A stretch of DNA of 64,000 nt from Dolomedes plantarius (lineage: Eukaryota > Arthropoda > Arachnida > Araneae > Dolomedidae), in NCBI GenBank assembly GCA_907164885.2, contig OU015492.1:47940183-48004182 (forward strand). The letters run 5' to 3'. Each line of letters begins with the position of its first letter. Position 1 is the first letter of the stretch. The notes under the pieces were generated by a model. That model was not told the DNA's origin, made no database searches, and worked only from the letters and a program-made list of their open reading frames with translations. Positions 47,058 to 58,192 of the stretch are shown here, piece after piece. Position numbers and translations under genes: made by a program.

Positions 47058-48331
47058 TTATTACTCCATTATTAAATGCTACATTACGTGTAAAAGTTCA
47101 AAGACAGCACCATTCGCTACTAAAGTAATATCAACTAAATTTTTCCCAATATATAACGAACGAATAAATATGGTAAAAACTAATGCAAGATTTGGGTTTA
47201 TTTCAAAGGTAATGATATTTTTGTAATGTTTAGAATGTTTGTGCACATGGAAGCATTGGTTTTCTCAATGAGATGTACCATCACTTCAATGGATAGTCTT
47301 ATTAGTCCAAAGTCTAGATGCGAGGGTTCGATTCCATTCCATGCGAACGGGTTCAACCCTCATATCTCGTGGTCGTTAAGTATGAAATGCAAGCATGAAG
47401 ACTACATATAAGTATAAAGATTGTAAAAGTAACGAAATTATGAATAGCCGTCTGTCAAACAATTACGAATTGTGCTAGCTTTTTTATCATAAATCAGCTC
47501 TAAACGGTTATGGTCGATTTGTGTTTTCTCAAATTTTTATCATATTTTCCATTCAGTTATTTTTTTAACTTCACAAAGAAATTAGATCTGCTTAAAATGA
47601 ACGCTAAGCCATATTAATGTAAGCATTAATCTTTTTAATGACACTCGTATATTTAAATCCGGAATAAAAGAACTCTTAAAACGTAGATGATTAATATTTA
47701 TGATAGTAATAAAAACTCATATTCAGAAGCTACTTAAGATTGGAGCCATATTCAGTATAGGCTAGCTCTGTAAAAATAAATACGGTGAAAGTTTCATTAT
47801 AGGAAAATCTGAATAGAGAGCATTTTTTTTCCTTTTCTGGTGCGTGTATACTGCTTGTAATCAGAATTTTATTTCCGAGCGTTTGAATGTAAGGTAACAA
47901 ATCATTGCTATATCATCTTAGTTTTCAGAAGCTTGGCAAAATAATCCAGCAAACATTTCTAGTATTTTTCTCGAAAATATATTACCAAATGAGGTGGATG
48001 TCAATTTAAATGTTCCTGAATGTTATATAAATATTTATACTATATAAATATGTACTGCCTCGCAATAAAAAAGAAAAGTAGCATGAATGTAAGCGTTTGA
48101 GGATATTTTAGCTGGCATAGAAATGTTTAATTTCTTACAAAGAGGGTCAGCCTCACCTCAACACATTATCCAGTATTTAAATAATAACATAGAAATTTCT
48201 TTTCTTCAGCCCTGCAACAATATCCGCTGAACTGATTCTCACAACGCCCATGGTTTGGTAAAGGGTCAATTACCCACACCATGAGCAAGAGATATGAATG
48301 TTACCCTATTCCACCCTGGACTCTAGTGCCA
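47058..48331. other. Intergenic, nothing firm
   Basis: GGGTTCGATTCC near 47325 fits a B box, but no A box at proper spacing is convincing. Confidence 0.35.
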
Positions 48332-48339
48332 GCTATAAG

Positions 48340-48871
48340 CACGGCCTTTTTATCGCATGGGCAAATCGGGATTTTGCCCAGGGCCCCCTGATGCTAGGGG
48401 GCCCCAAAACAGTCCTCTTTAACGTGCAAAATCTCTTTAAAGATGTTTCTCAACACTAAAATAGATAGGGTGCCAGATAAGTGAAAGTTTTTAATTTCAC
48501 TTTCTGCTATAGGAAAAATGTTAAACTATCAGATTGTATTAGACATACAGCATAAGGTGAAAGGCGTTTTCAACTTGATATGAAACATGTTTATGAATTC
48601 TTCATCTTATCCGCCATACACTGTAATAGCAAATATAGGACTCGCATACAGGATTGTTTTGTTTAAATCGTCATTTGAATCAAAATTTAAATCAAATGAT
48701 TTTTTTTATTCCTGATTTTTAACAACTGTTCCTCACACGCTTGGTGTATGCATCTAGTACTTCTAATAGTATAGTCCATGGATAATTCGTATTTTTATAA
48801 ATGTTCGTAAGGGGGGGGGGCTTCCAAATAGCATCTGCCCAGGGGCCTCCAGCGTTCATAATCGGGCCCTG
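48340..48871. mobile_element. hAT-like MITE, 532 bp
   Basis: A perfect 8-bp duplication GCTATAAG lies at 48332-48339 and 48872-48879. The ends CACGGCC...GGGCCCC and GGGGCC...GGGCCCTG are imperfect inverted repeats. TGCCCAGGGGCC-like strings lie near both ends. Non-coding. Confidence 0.8.
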
Positions 48872-48879
48872 GCTATAAG

Positions 48880-50304
48880 TCTCCGATAGATTTTCGCGCG
48901 ATTTTGCTTTGACTGTAGCTCACAGTTAAAGTTTATTTTGTGTTTACAAGGACAGCGAGATGGCGCACTTCACGCTTCTCATTTCTTCTTTTTTAGCACG
49001 CTAAATAATTACATAACAGTCAGCTGAACGAACTGTTTACCTTGATACATAATTTTTCACGTGGTTTTGCTTAGTTGTTCGGAGTAAAAGCTGACTATGT
49101 TTCGTCTAGAACATAGACGACGAACCTCACGTGTACCAGGTGTGGCACTTAAATCAATTTTGCTGTCTCTCGGATGACTAAGTTCTAACGGGGTAAATAT
49201 AATAGACCATGATATGCAATGAATATTCAAGGTCTGTGGAGAGAATTAAGGTTTGTCGACTTGAGAAATGATCTGGAAACAACTAAACGTGAACGATTAA
49301 CAGACGCAAGTGATAATTTTTTAAAAAGCATGAATACTTGAGAGGGGGAATTAAATTACCAGATTCCTATTTGCGTAAAAAATTTAGCAATGGTTGTTTT
49401 GATAATTTACCCACAAACATATGCGAACCTTTATTTTAAAGAATGAACATTATAAAATGTAGTCGCAGAAAAAAGCCGACATGTGAAATCTAGGCTGGGT
49501 TGTGTTTAACTTTATCGACTAATAGGTCCTATATAAAATAGTTAGCATCCAGTATTCAATAGCAAAAGTCACTCTAAACATTTAATATTATTTTCAATTT
49601 CTATTTTATGCAAAATTAATTTTTACATTTGTGAACATTTTCTTCTGTTAGCATTATAGTAAAATTCTGTCATAAGTAATACTAATTAATTATTTAAAGA
49701 TTTTTCTTTTTCTATTAATTCACTATTAGTTTTTTTTCTATTAATCAGGTTTTCATGAATAAAAAATTGACAAAATAAAAAGTTCCGCTATCCATGTGTC
49801 GAGCTTCACAAGCAGTGGACTGTAAAATTAATAGTAAAATACCGTAGGGCTGTATAAGTTGCTAATCTATAAGAAAAAGAAGAGTGCAGGGCACTCGTCG
49901 TTCGCAGGAACGAAAATGGACACACTGTTTTAACAGTTTATTTATAATATATCAGCAAATACATCATAAAATCTCAATATCTTTAGAACAACAACAACAA
50001 TTTCATTTCTTGGTATATTGAAGATACACCCTAGAGCAGCACGTAGCAGTTCACAAGGCAACCAACCAAGGATGAAATAGCTCTTGGGAGCGCACACCCT
50101 GGACTAGGGTATCCTTTCTTTATTTGAATAGGGTGCTACCAAATAGGGCCAGCCACATATACTTAAGTAAGATTTCGCTTACTTAAGTATGAAATGTCTG
50201 GGTGTTTAATAAAGTGATCTGGAGTCTGGGTGTTTAATAAAATGATGCTGTTATGGTTTCCGTGGAGAAATATTTCGGCCATTCTACAAAAGTGAAGAAG
50301 AAGG
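48880..50304. other. Intergenic, nothing recognised
   Basis: About 1.4 kb. A short AACAACAACAAC run lies near 49988 but has no SINE head. No ORF of note. Confidence 0.4.
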
Positions 50305-50308
50305 TTAA

Positions 50309-50779
50309 GTCTGATGGGAACTACCCCATTTGATTCTCTCACCTCAGTGTTAACCTATAGAGAAAATTTGTCCAAGGATTGCCGACTTGGATTTATAAAT
50401 TTTTTTTTAAATTGCACTCCGCAATAGAGAAAGAAATTTTACATCCTGGAGCATTTTTCGTTTTTTTTCAATTCAATTAATATTTTCAAAATTATTTGAA
50501 AATTATTTTCTCCTAATAATTCAATTTTTCAAATTTAAATTATTAAGAGAAAAATCTGGTAAAGTGTGTTTAAACGCTCATAAATTCCTTTGGTGGACGA
50601 AATTTATAAAATGAATCCTGTTGCAAGGTGCAGAAAAGTTCAGGCTATCGGAAAATACCATTTTTTCTTGATTATCTGCATTTATGTAGCTGTAAATAGT
50701 AGTTAAGTGTATTAGACAAATTTTCTCGATAGGATAATATTGAGGTGAGCGAATCCAATAGGGTTAGTACACAGCAGCC
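50309..50779. mobile_element. TTAA-flanked MITE family M, copy A
   Basis: TTAA at 50305-50308 and 50780-50783. The right end reverse-complements to GGCTGCTGTGTACTAACCC. The left end is a diverged form (GTCTGATGGGAACTACCCC). Both continue to GATTC(G/T)CTCACCTCA and (A/G)AGAAAATTTGTC. Between them lie the family core AAACGCTCATAAATTCCTTT and GTGGACGAAATTTATAAAAT. TTAA targets suggest piggyBac-type transposition. Confidence 0.8.
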
Positions 50780-50783
50780 TTAA

Positions 50784-51578
50784 TGAACGAGCTCTGTGGA
50801 ACACTTTCTGAACGGCTCAAATTTCAAAATTATGCATTCAGATTTCAAGAATTGTCGACTGTTAAACTTGATATGAACTGAAGACTGGAATTTCACATGC
50901 TGTATGTAAATAGGGAAGAGAAAATATGTGGCAGAGACGAAAGAGTTTGTATCTCAGAGAAAAGGTTGACATACTACCAAAACTAAATGAAAAAGATAAT
51001 ATATGTGATTCAGCCTTGAAGCGGAGTATTGGAGAAACTCTCGCGAATCAAGTTTAAAAAACAGGACGAGATCTATAAATTATAGGAATGATCATCGTAA
51101 CCAAGAGATCAAAAGGCATTTCTTCTGGACCGAACGATTGGTGAAAAGTTATGTCGAGCTTAGCCAAACAGCATTCATTTACCTGGGACATAAATTATAG
51201 AAAAGTTTTACGAAGTTACAAAGGGAGACAGATACACTGTCTAAACTGAGTCACGATTACTTTTTTCTGCTCTTGAAGTAATGGGGGTGAAATAGTATTA
51301 GAATATGTTAGTAATTATCGTATGTGTGGATCTAATAATCGAGTTTAAAATACCTCTTGTGATGAAAATTTAAAAAAAAAACCAACTGCTTTTAAGCCAT
51401 TGATACAGAATACATAGCGCAGAATAAATGATGGATAAATAAAAATTCTTTAATGGGTATCGATGTTTGTCTGGAAAATGAAAAGGAGAAAATAAGTTTA
51501 ATTTTGTTTAAGCTTCATTACATCCATACATTCATAAAGTTACTCAAGTTTCCACTTACACGACATCAATCTAGCATC
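50784..51578. other. Spacer, nothing recognised
   Basis: No supported feature. Confidence 0.4.
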
Positions 51579-51586
51579 CTCTAGAT

Positions 51587-51958
51587 CAGTGATTTCCAAC
51601 CCGTAGAAGTCTGAGGACCACAAAGCCATAAATTGAACCATGTGCCGACCCCCCCCCCCATACCGACTGGAGGGGGGATCCCCATACCTTCCGGGGGTAT
51701 GGGGGTCTAGAATATCCTTCAGGCAAAAGGGATATAGGATTAACATACTCACATTTTAACGTATCGTATTCTAATAATAAAATAATCATCTTAAGCTTTT
51801 AAAAAATTTCAATTCAACACCTGATAGTCATCGTATGTATTTGGCCCATCTATTTCAGCAAACATTGCTTTCAAAAGCTCCATTTATTTGGCAACATTTT
51901 TAGATGGGGTGCCGGACCACTCCTGAGGCTCTCGCGAACCACCGGTTGGGAACCACTG
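51587..51958. mobile_element. hAT MITE, 372 bp
   Basis: The ends CAGTGATTTCCAACCCG and CGGTTGGGAACCACTG are inverted repeats. The 8-bp duplication CTCTAGAT is perfect at 51579-51586 and 51959-51966. It contains C and G runs. Non-coding. Confidence 0.9.
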
Positions 51959-51966
51959 CTCTAGAT

Positions 51967-52570
51967 CAGTGGTGCGCAAACTGTGAGTCGCGACCCGTAG
52001 AGGTGTCGCGGACACTCTGAAGTAAGTTTATAACACACCGAATTACATAATTAAAAAACATACTTTACGCTTTCTATATTTACATACTTTTATTTATATT
52101 TTTTACATGTTCCAATTATACGATATTATTAAATAAGGTGTCAAAGAGTCTTACAAGGCTACATTGATTCCATTCGCTTTTACTTAGATGTGGGATACTG
52201 GTTTTCAAAATTAGTAACTATAATAACCACATAACGATGATATGAGGGTAGCATACTCAAATATTTCTCCAACTGTTGAACAAATACTATCTGATGTCCA
52301 GGTTCAACTTTCTCATTAATTTTTTTTCTAGTTTAGATAAATAAAATTTCTAATTTTCATCGTTTCAATATAAAGCTTATAACTTTAAAATCATGCTCTA
52401 TTTTAATTTTAATTTTGTTTTTTTTTATCTAAATGAAATAGAAATACATATTAAAACTTAAATATGAAGTTTTAGTCACATAAAATTTGGCAAAAAATAA
52501 ATGTAAATGGTAAGGAAAACATTTTTTATTGTTATTATGCAAAGTAAATATATACCCAAAATCTATGGTA
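51967..52570. mobile_element. hAT-like element, left end, adjoining the previous MITE
   Basis: The left terminus CAGTGGTGCGCAAACTG is followed by GAGTCGCGACCC. It starts exactly after the second CTCTAGAT. About 52380-52565 is homologous to about 60-240, the element seen at the window start. No right terminus is found, so it is truncated or its end is not recognised; the end given is the limit of similarity. Confidence 0.6.
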
Positions 52571-53880
52571 TTAAAGTCGTGTAGTTAGATAAAATACATA
52601 TATGAAGCAAAATTAACTTTAGAAATCATAGTTTAACAAAACTGAATCACAAAGCATCACAAATCTGTCAGTGATTTTCAAAGGTATTAAGAAAAATTTA
52701 TTTCATCTTCTTAGTGAATTTATAGTATTCTAAAACTTTTTATTTATCGTTTTGAACTATTTTCTGCAAAAATATTTTATTCTGCATCTTCTCTAAACTT
52801 TAAAAATATAAATTAAAATAAAATTTCCGATATGAACCCTTTTAACTGAAGAAAATATGTCATCTCACTTTGTATTGCCACCAACTTTCATGAATTTTCA
52901 ACAAATTATAATATTTTATTTCATTTTCTTAACTGACATTAGATTTTTCTGAAAATTTCTTAACGTCAATGTATGCATCAACCACACGTGACATTATAAG
53001 AATGCTGTACTACAGAGGAAAGGATTAAATGGAGCCTATAATCGGTTTGACTTAATCCTGTTGTTTCGGCCGATTTCGGAGCTGTGGGACATATGCGGAC
53101 GCCTGACAAATTATGTGGCTGCTTATCAGGCACGCGCAAAGTACTGCAGGATCCTAATCCTAATTTAATGTCCAGGCTCTAGCAGGTAAATACGTCAAGG
53201 GTATAATCGATACTGGAATTCTTTCATATTTCCTAAGAGAAAATGCTTTAGCTTATTTTTGCTTGTTCCAGATTCTTGTGTTTCGAGTAACGCCGATTGT
53301 GTGTTGTTATTTTTAACTTATGGTGACATGAGGATCGAGTATTTTCACCTTAATCGCTGTGGGTAGTAAGTTTTGACATTTTTAAATAGTTTTATGATAA
53401 AATATTGAGGGTAGTTTGACCAATACCTCCAAATGCAGTATATATCTGAAATAGTTGCTGGACATGTCTTTTTATGAATTGTAGAATAATTACGCGTTGT
53501 TTTTTGTTTTTGTTTGTTCTTTCTTTTCTACCTGTCGGTGTTTTTGCTTTCCTTCGTCTAATGTATAATAAGTACGCCTTTGACAGCTAATGATTAATCT
53601 ATCTTTAGTAAAAACTAGTTGTATTTTGGACATTTCGGTTTTTCTCGGTCATTTTGGGCATTTTATTTTTCAACCCTTCTCACCCCCCCCCATGCCGGTG
53701 GGGCTCAACTTGGACTTCTAAAATGAATAAGTTAGCATTGTAAAAAAATATATATATTTCTCTATTGCGGGGTACAATTCAAGAAAGAAATATTAAAATC
53801 CGAGTCAGCATCACTGGAAAAATTTCTCTACAGGTTAAAATTCTGCTGAGTGAATCTAAAATGGCTACTTTCCAAAAGCC
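52571..53880. other. Intergenic, nothing firm
   Basis: A CCCCCCCCC run lies at about 53687-53695. No gene is recognised. Confidence 0.4.
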
Positions 53881-53884
53881 TTAG

Positions 53885-54303
53885 GGTTTCTGTGTACGAA
53901 CTCTACTGGATTCACTCACCTCAGTGTTAACCTATGAAGAAAATTCGTCCAAGGAATTTGTCCAAGGCCGACTTGTATTTATTTTTTTTAATTGTATTCC
54001 GTAATAAAAAAAGAAATTTTACACTTTGGGGCATTTTTCGTGTTCTAAAAAATATGCAAATAATATTTTTAATTTAAATTATACGGGGGGAATCTAGTAT
54101 AGTGTGTTTTAAACGCTCATAAATTCCTTTGGAGGACGAAATTTATAAAATAATTCTGCAGCAAGGTGCAAAAAAGTTGAGGCTATCTGAAAATATCATT
54201 TTTATTGGATTATCAGCATTTATGTAGCTGTCAATAGTAGACATATTTTCTCCATAGGTTAACATGAAATGAGCAAATCCAATAGGGTTAGTTCACAGAA
54301 GCC
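53885..54303. mobile_element. TTAA-flanked MITE family M, copy B
   Basis: TTAG at 53881-53884 (a degraded TTAA) and TTAA at 54304-54307. The left end GGTTTCTGTGTACGAACTC and the reverse complement of the right end GGCTTCTGTGAACTAACCC match. The core AAACGCTCATAAATTCCTTT is shared with copy A. Confidence 0.82.
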
Positions 54304-54481
54304 TTAACAATTATTCAAAACAAAGGAAAATGTAAGATATACTGTCTACTCTGAATGCACTGCCATACGACGTTTACAACACCTAAACTATATAATGGTA
54401 TTAAACACTACTCTGAAAGTTTTAACGGTATTTATTCAATTATATACATACAAATCAAAATCGTCTTATCCATTTGACCAG

Positions 54482-54668
54482 AAATGAGAAAGGAAATGAC
54501 GGAGATTTGAATAAAACTATTATTATCTCAGAAATGAGAGAAGTATTGGGCGATTTTTATAAGAATCAAAATGAAAAATATCTCTTTAAAAAGTATTTTG
54601 GATTTAATAAAAATATCTTAAAGAGCGAGAATCCAATTGCGGATCATCTTGAGAATTATTATGATAAG
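54482..54668 (+). CDS. Candidate internal exon of an unknown host gene
   Basis: A 187-bp open segment is preceded by a pyrimidine-containing acceptor (TTATCCATTTGACCAG) and followed by AAG then GTAAAA, a possible donor. It starts with the third base of a codon and ends on a codon boundary. The reading is rich in charged residues, e.g. EMREVLGDFYKNQNEKYLFK then KYFGFNKN and NPIADHLENYYDK, and looks like real helical protein rather than translated AT-rich noise. I do not recognise the family. No adjoining exon is identified. It could belong to the gene whose possible first exon ends at 41891, but that is speculative. Confidence 0.4.
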
Positions 54669-54809
54669 GTAAAATATTAATTTAAAACAATTCAATGAAA
54701 ATTGTCTCATTCTAATTTAAAATTAGAAATAACTTTAAAGCATGTTCTTTTAAAAGTATATTTCCAAGAATTCATTCAAAACTGAAGAACAAAATTGTAG
54801 TGTGTGTGT

Positions 54810-54848
54810 GAGTTTATATATATCTATACGCGCGCGCGTGTGTGTGTG
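54810..54848. repeat. (TA)n(CG)n(TG)n microsatellite
   Basis: TATATATATCTATACG, then CGCGCGCG and GTGTGTGTGTGTG. It is a mirror of the (CA)n...(TA)n tract at 55346-55430. Confidence 0.9.
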
Positions 54849-55345
54849 TGCTAGTTAGGGTTAAAACATTAGATCTTAAAACACATCGTAAATGTAGTCA
54901 GGGAGGCACAAGTGGTTAAACTTCAATTAAATACTCAGTTTCAAATTAAAAAAAACAGATTTATTAAGTCATTCTGGGAGCGAGATGAGGTCTCTCCTGG
55001 ACAAGAGATCCTTACATCCTCCCTGAAGAGAGTTAATGTAAACACGTAACTATAAATTACTTTATACACAAAATTCCCAAAGTGGACCCTTCCTGTGGTC
55101 AGAATTATCATGGGTTCAGCAAATTACGAAGTTACGTGTTGCCATATATGGTAAGGCTCTGTAGTCTATAACTGCATAGTATCTTTTTGCTCACGGGTCA
55201 TTTTTAGCTCGGAGCTCGCGTGAGGGTAAATATAAAAATTACAAAAAGTTTAAAAGGGATAAACAAAACTAATTATTTATCGCCCAAATTAAATTAGGGA
55301 TAGAGTTTAATTAAGTTAAGGAATGAAATATATTTTTTGGCATAA
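54849..55345 (-). mobile_element. Possible solo LTR inside a palindromic microsatellite
   Basis: About 500 bp of more complex sequence between (TG)n and (CA)n tracts. It could be read as TG...CA (TGCTAGTTAGGG to GGCATAACA). GGAGGCACAAGTGGTTAA near 54901 resembles the start GGCGCACGATAGGTGGTTAA of the LTR at 44933. Plus-strand TTTATT near 54959 may be a minus-strand polyadenylation signal. The borders are ambiguous because of the flanking repeats. Confidence 0.4.
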
Positions 55346-55376
55346 CACACACACACACACACGCGCACACAGATTT

Positions 55377-55471
<95 letters not shown>

Positions 55472-55481
55472 AGAGAGAGAG
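55346..55481. repeat. (CA)n, (TA)n and (GA)n microsatellite
   Basis: CACACA with CGCG, then about 50 bp of (TA)n, then about 50 bp of (GA)n with a short G run. Confidence 0.95.
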
Positions 55482-55568
55482 AAATTTATATATTTATAAG
55501 TATTTTAATAATAATTTATTTACTTGTTATGATATAAACTCATGGTTAAAAGTTTAAGTTTTGTTATA

Positions 55569-55865
55569 CAGGGTGTCCATAATTAAAGTCCCACTTTCAA
55601 AAGGCTGCAAAAAAAGAACCACTGGTCAGAATGACTTCAAATTTGAACCGAATATACTGTAAGAAGGGGGAAAACGATTTGGCATAATTAAAAAAAGGTT
55701 CCAAAATGTTACAATGCCCTATTGATACATTTTGGAACTTTTTTTATTATGCCAAATCGTTTCTCCCCTTCTTCCAGTATATTCAGTTCAAATTTGAAGT
55801 CATTCTGACTAGTGGTTCTTTTTTTGCAGCCTTTTGAAAGTGGGACTTCAATTATGGACACCCTG
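55569..55865. mobile_element. Near-perfect palindromic TA-flanked MITE, 297 bp
   Basis: The ends CAGGGTGTCCATAATTAAAG and, reverse-complemented, CAGGGTGTCCATAATTGAAG continue as a palindrome almost to the centre near 55717, with arms of about 140 bp. TA lies at both borders (55567-55568 and 55866-55867), the Tc1/mariner target. The transcript would fold into one long hairpin. Confidence 0.92.
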
Positions 55866-55867
55866 TA

Positions 55868-56970
55868 CTTGGATATACGAGTACGTTTAAATGTCAAAAC
55901 ATTCAGTATGGTTTAAAAGTACCTCTCGTCATTAGAAAATAAAGTCGAAACTTCTCTAGAATGTTGATGAGCTATTACTATAAACATTTTTATAAATATG
56001 TATAGTCCAGTGATATAATTTGACCTGTGTATATTCATATTTCTAATAATAATAAAAACATATAGCTTTATAAAAATAATAAATTTAATTTTAATGTATT
56101 TTTTTTCAATTAAATTACGCTGTATATTATATGTGAATATATTTACACAATATTATATAATAATATATTAATAATTTTCAAATAAATGTATGATAATTAT
56201 TCACATAATTAACTGATGCATACAGATAATATTTCCTTTCAAAACTGGATATTATATTCATTAATTAAAAGTAATGTGTGTGATTATTCGAGACATTATA
56301 TTAATGTGACGTTGCAAATTTACATACGAAATACCAATTTATATCACGTAGAATTTCCGATAGCAAAACTTTTGAAATAATGGGTAAAGCACTCATTTAG
56401 GAGGAAATGTTTCAGATGCATGATGATTTTTTTTCTAAAATGCGAGCCAAATGGCATGATCACAAAGGGCAAAAAAGGAACCATGTTTCTCATTTCAGAT
56501 AGTTGTTCCCTAGAAACGGAATATTTATTGTTATGAATGAGGATAAAAGATAATTAATGTTTTTAAGACTCAAATTTGCTTTTATTTTTCGCCTCTTTGT
56601 GCCAGAAAGATGAGGTTTAATAACTGCGGAATTGTAAAACCGTGAGGTAGTGATTTATGTACCTGATCTTTTACCTAGTGATTATCGCCCTTTATTTAGC
56701 TGGGTACTGTAAAGGCATGTAATGCGAATTCTTGGTCATACTTTCTAATTGATATACAGCAAGTTATATTGCAAATAAAAGAAAATTCTCCGAAACTCTG
56801 ATTTATTACCATTAGGAAATGTCTTTGGCCAGGAAGGAAAATTACTGGATAGATTCTGGCTACTAAAAAAAAATCCAAGTTCGGCAATAAATGTTCCAAT
56901 AAGAGTTGCATTCGAGTTTGCCAAATTAAATTTCAAATTCCTCTTCCTAAGTGAAGTTTGGTGGCTTCAG
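55868..56970. other. Intergenic, nothing recognised
   Basis: AT-rich; no supported feature. Confidence 0.4.
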
Positions 56971-56974
56971 TTAA

Positions 56975-57393
56975 AGCTACTGTGTACTAACCCCGTTGGA
57001 TTCGCTCACCTCAATGTTAGCCTATCGAGAAAATTTGTCCACTATTTACAGCTACATAAAGGCTGGTAATCCAATAGAAATGGTATTTTCAGATAGCCTG
57101 AAATTTTTTCCACCTTACAACAGGATTCGTTTTTTAAATTTTGTCCACCAGAGGAATTGATGAGCGTTTAAAACACACTAAACCAGATTTCCCCCCCCCG
57201 AATAATTTAAATTTTAAAATATTATTTGCATTTTAAAAAAACGAAAAATGCCCCAAGGTGTCAAATTCCTGACGGAGTACAATTTTAAAAAAAAAAAACA
57301 ATCTTTAAATCCATGTCGGCAATCCTTGGACACGTCTTCTCCATAGATTAACATTGAGGTGAGCGAATCCAGTAGGGTTAGTACACAGCATCC
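56975..57393. mobile_element. TTAA-flanked MITE family M, copy C
   Basis: TTAA at 56971-56974 and TTGG (degraded) at 57394-57397. The left end AGCTACTGTGTACTAACCCC continues GTTGGATTCGCTCACCTCAA. The right end is the inverted form ending GTTAGTACACAGCATCC. It is in inverted core orientation relative to copies A and B (GAATTGATGAGCGTTTAAAA). Confidence 0.85.
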
Positions 57394-57397
57394 TTGG

Positions 57398-57681
57398 GAG
57401 CTGTGATTGAACACAATAGCCCAGCAACCAAATTAATAAAAGCATTGTTAAAAACTATTGTTCATATCATCAAACAATGATTCGGCTGCCCCCTAAAACC
57501 ACTAAAACTTTTTTTTATTCATCTGTCAATATTTTTTTAATAACGCGTTATCTGATATAAGCTCAATAGCAGTCACGCGTTCCCTGTCTTCTCGATCGGT
57601 AATTCATTACTGTCCAACGAGCTCCTAATGATCCTCAGGTCGGGTTTTCTTGCCCAGATGCTCAACAGTCTCGCACTTGAC
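57398..57681. other. Spacer between MITE copies
   Basis: No supported feature. Confidence 0.4.
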
Positions 57682-57685
57682 GCAA

Positions 57686-58106
57686 GGCTGCTCTGTACTA
57701 ATACTATTGGATTCGCTCATCTCAATGTTAACCTATGGGAAAAATCTATCTTCTACTGACAGCTACATAAATGCTGATAATCCGATAAAAATGGTATGTT
57801 CAGATAGCCTGAACTTTTCTGCACTTTGCAACAGGATTCATTTTATGAATTTCGTCCACCAAAGGAATTTAGGAACGTTTAAAACACACTATTCCAGATT
57901 TTTTCCCCGAGTAATTTAAATCTTAAAAATATTATTTGCATTAAAAAAACGAAAAATGCCCCAAGGTGTAAAATTGCTTTCTCTATTACGGAGTACAATT
58001 AATTTTTTTTTAAATCTTTAAATCCCAGTCGACAATCTTTGGACAAATGTTCTCCATATATTAACATTGAAGTGAACGAATCCAATAGAGTTAGTACACA
58101 GCAGCC
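57686..58106. mobile_element. TTAA-flanked MITE family M, copy D
   Basis: Left border GCAA (degraded) and right border TTAA at 58107-58110. The left end GGCTGCTCTGTACTAATACT and the right end GTTAGTACACAGCAGCC are inverted repeats. The core shares GTCCACCAAAGGAATTTA(G) and GTTTAAAACACACTA with copy C. Confidence 0.85.
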
Positions 58107-58192
58107 TTAAGGGGAGAGAAATATGAACAACGCTGAGATTCTGCGTTAGGAGATTTTTTTAGAAAATATGATACTGCTCACTCCTAAGTAAA

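Noticed and set aside
47280..47345. B-box-like GGGTTCGATTCC as a tRNA gene or SINE
   Set aside because: No cloverleaf, no convincing A box and no target duplication.
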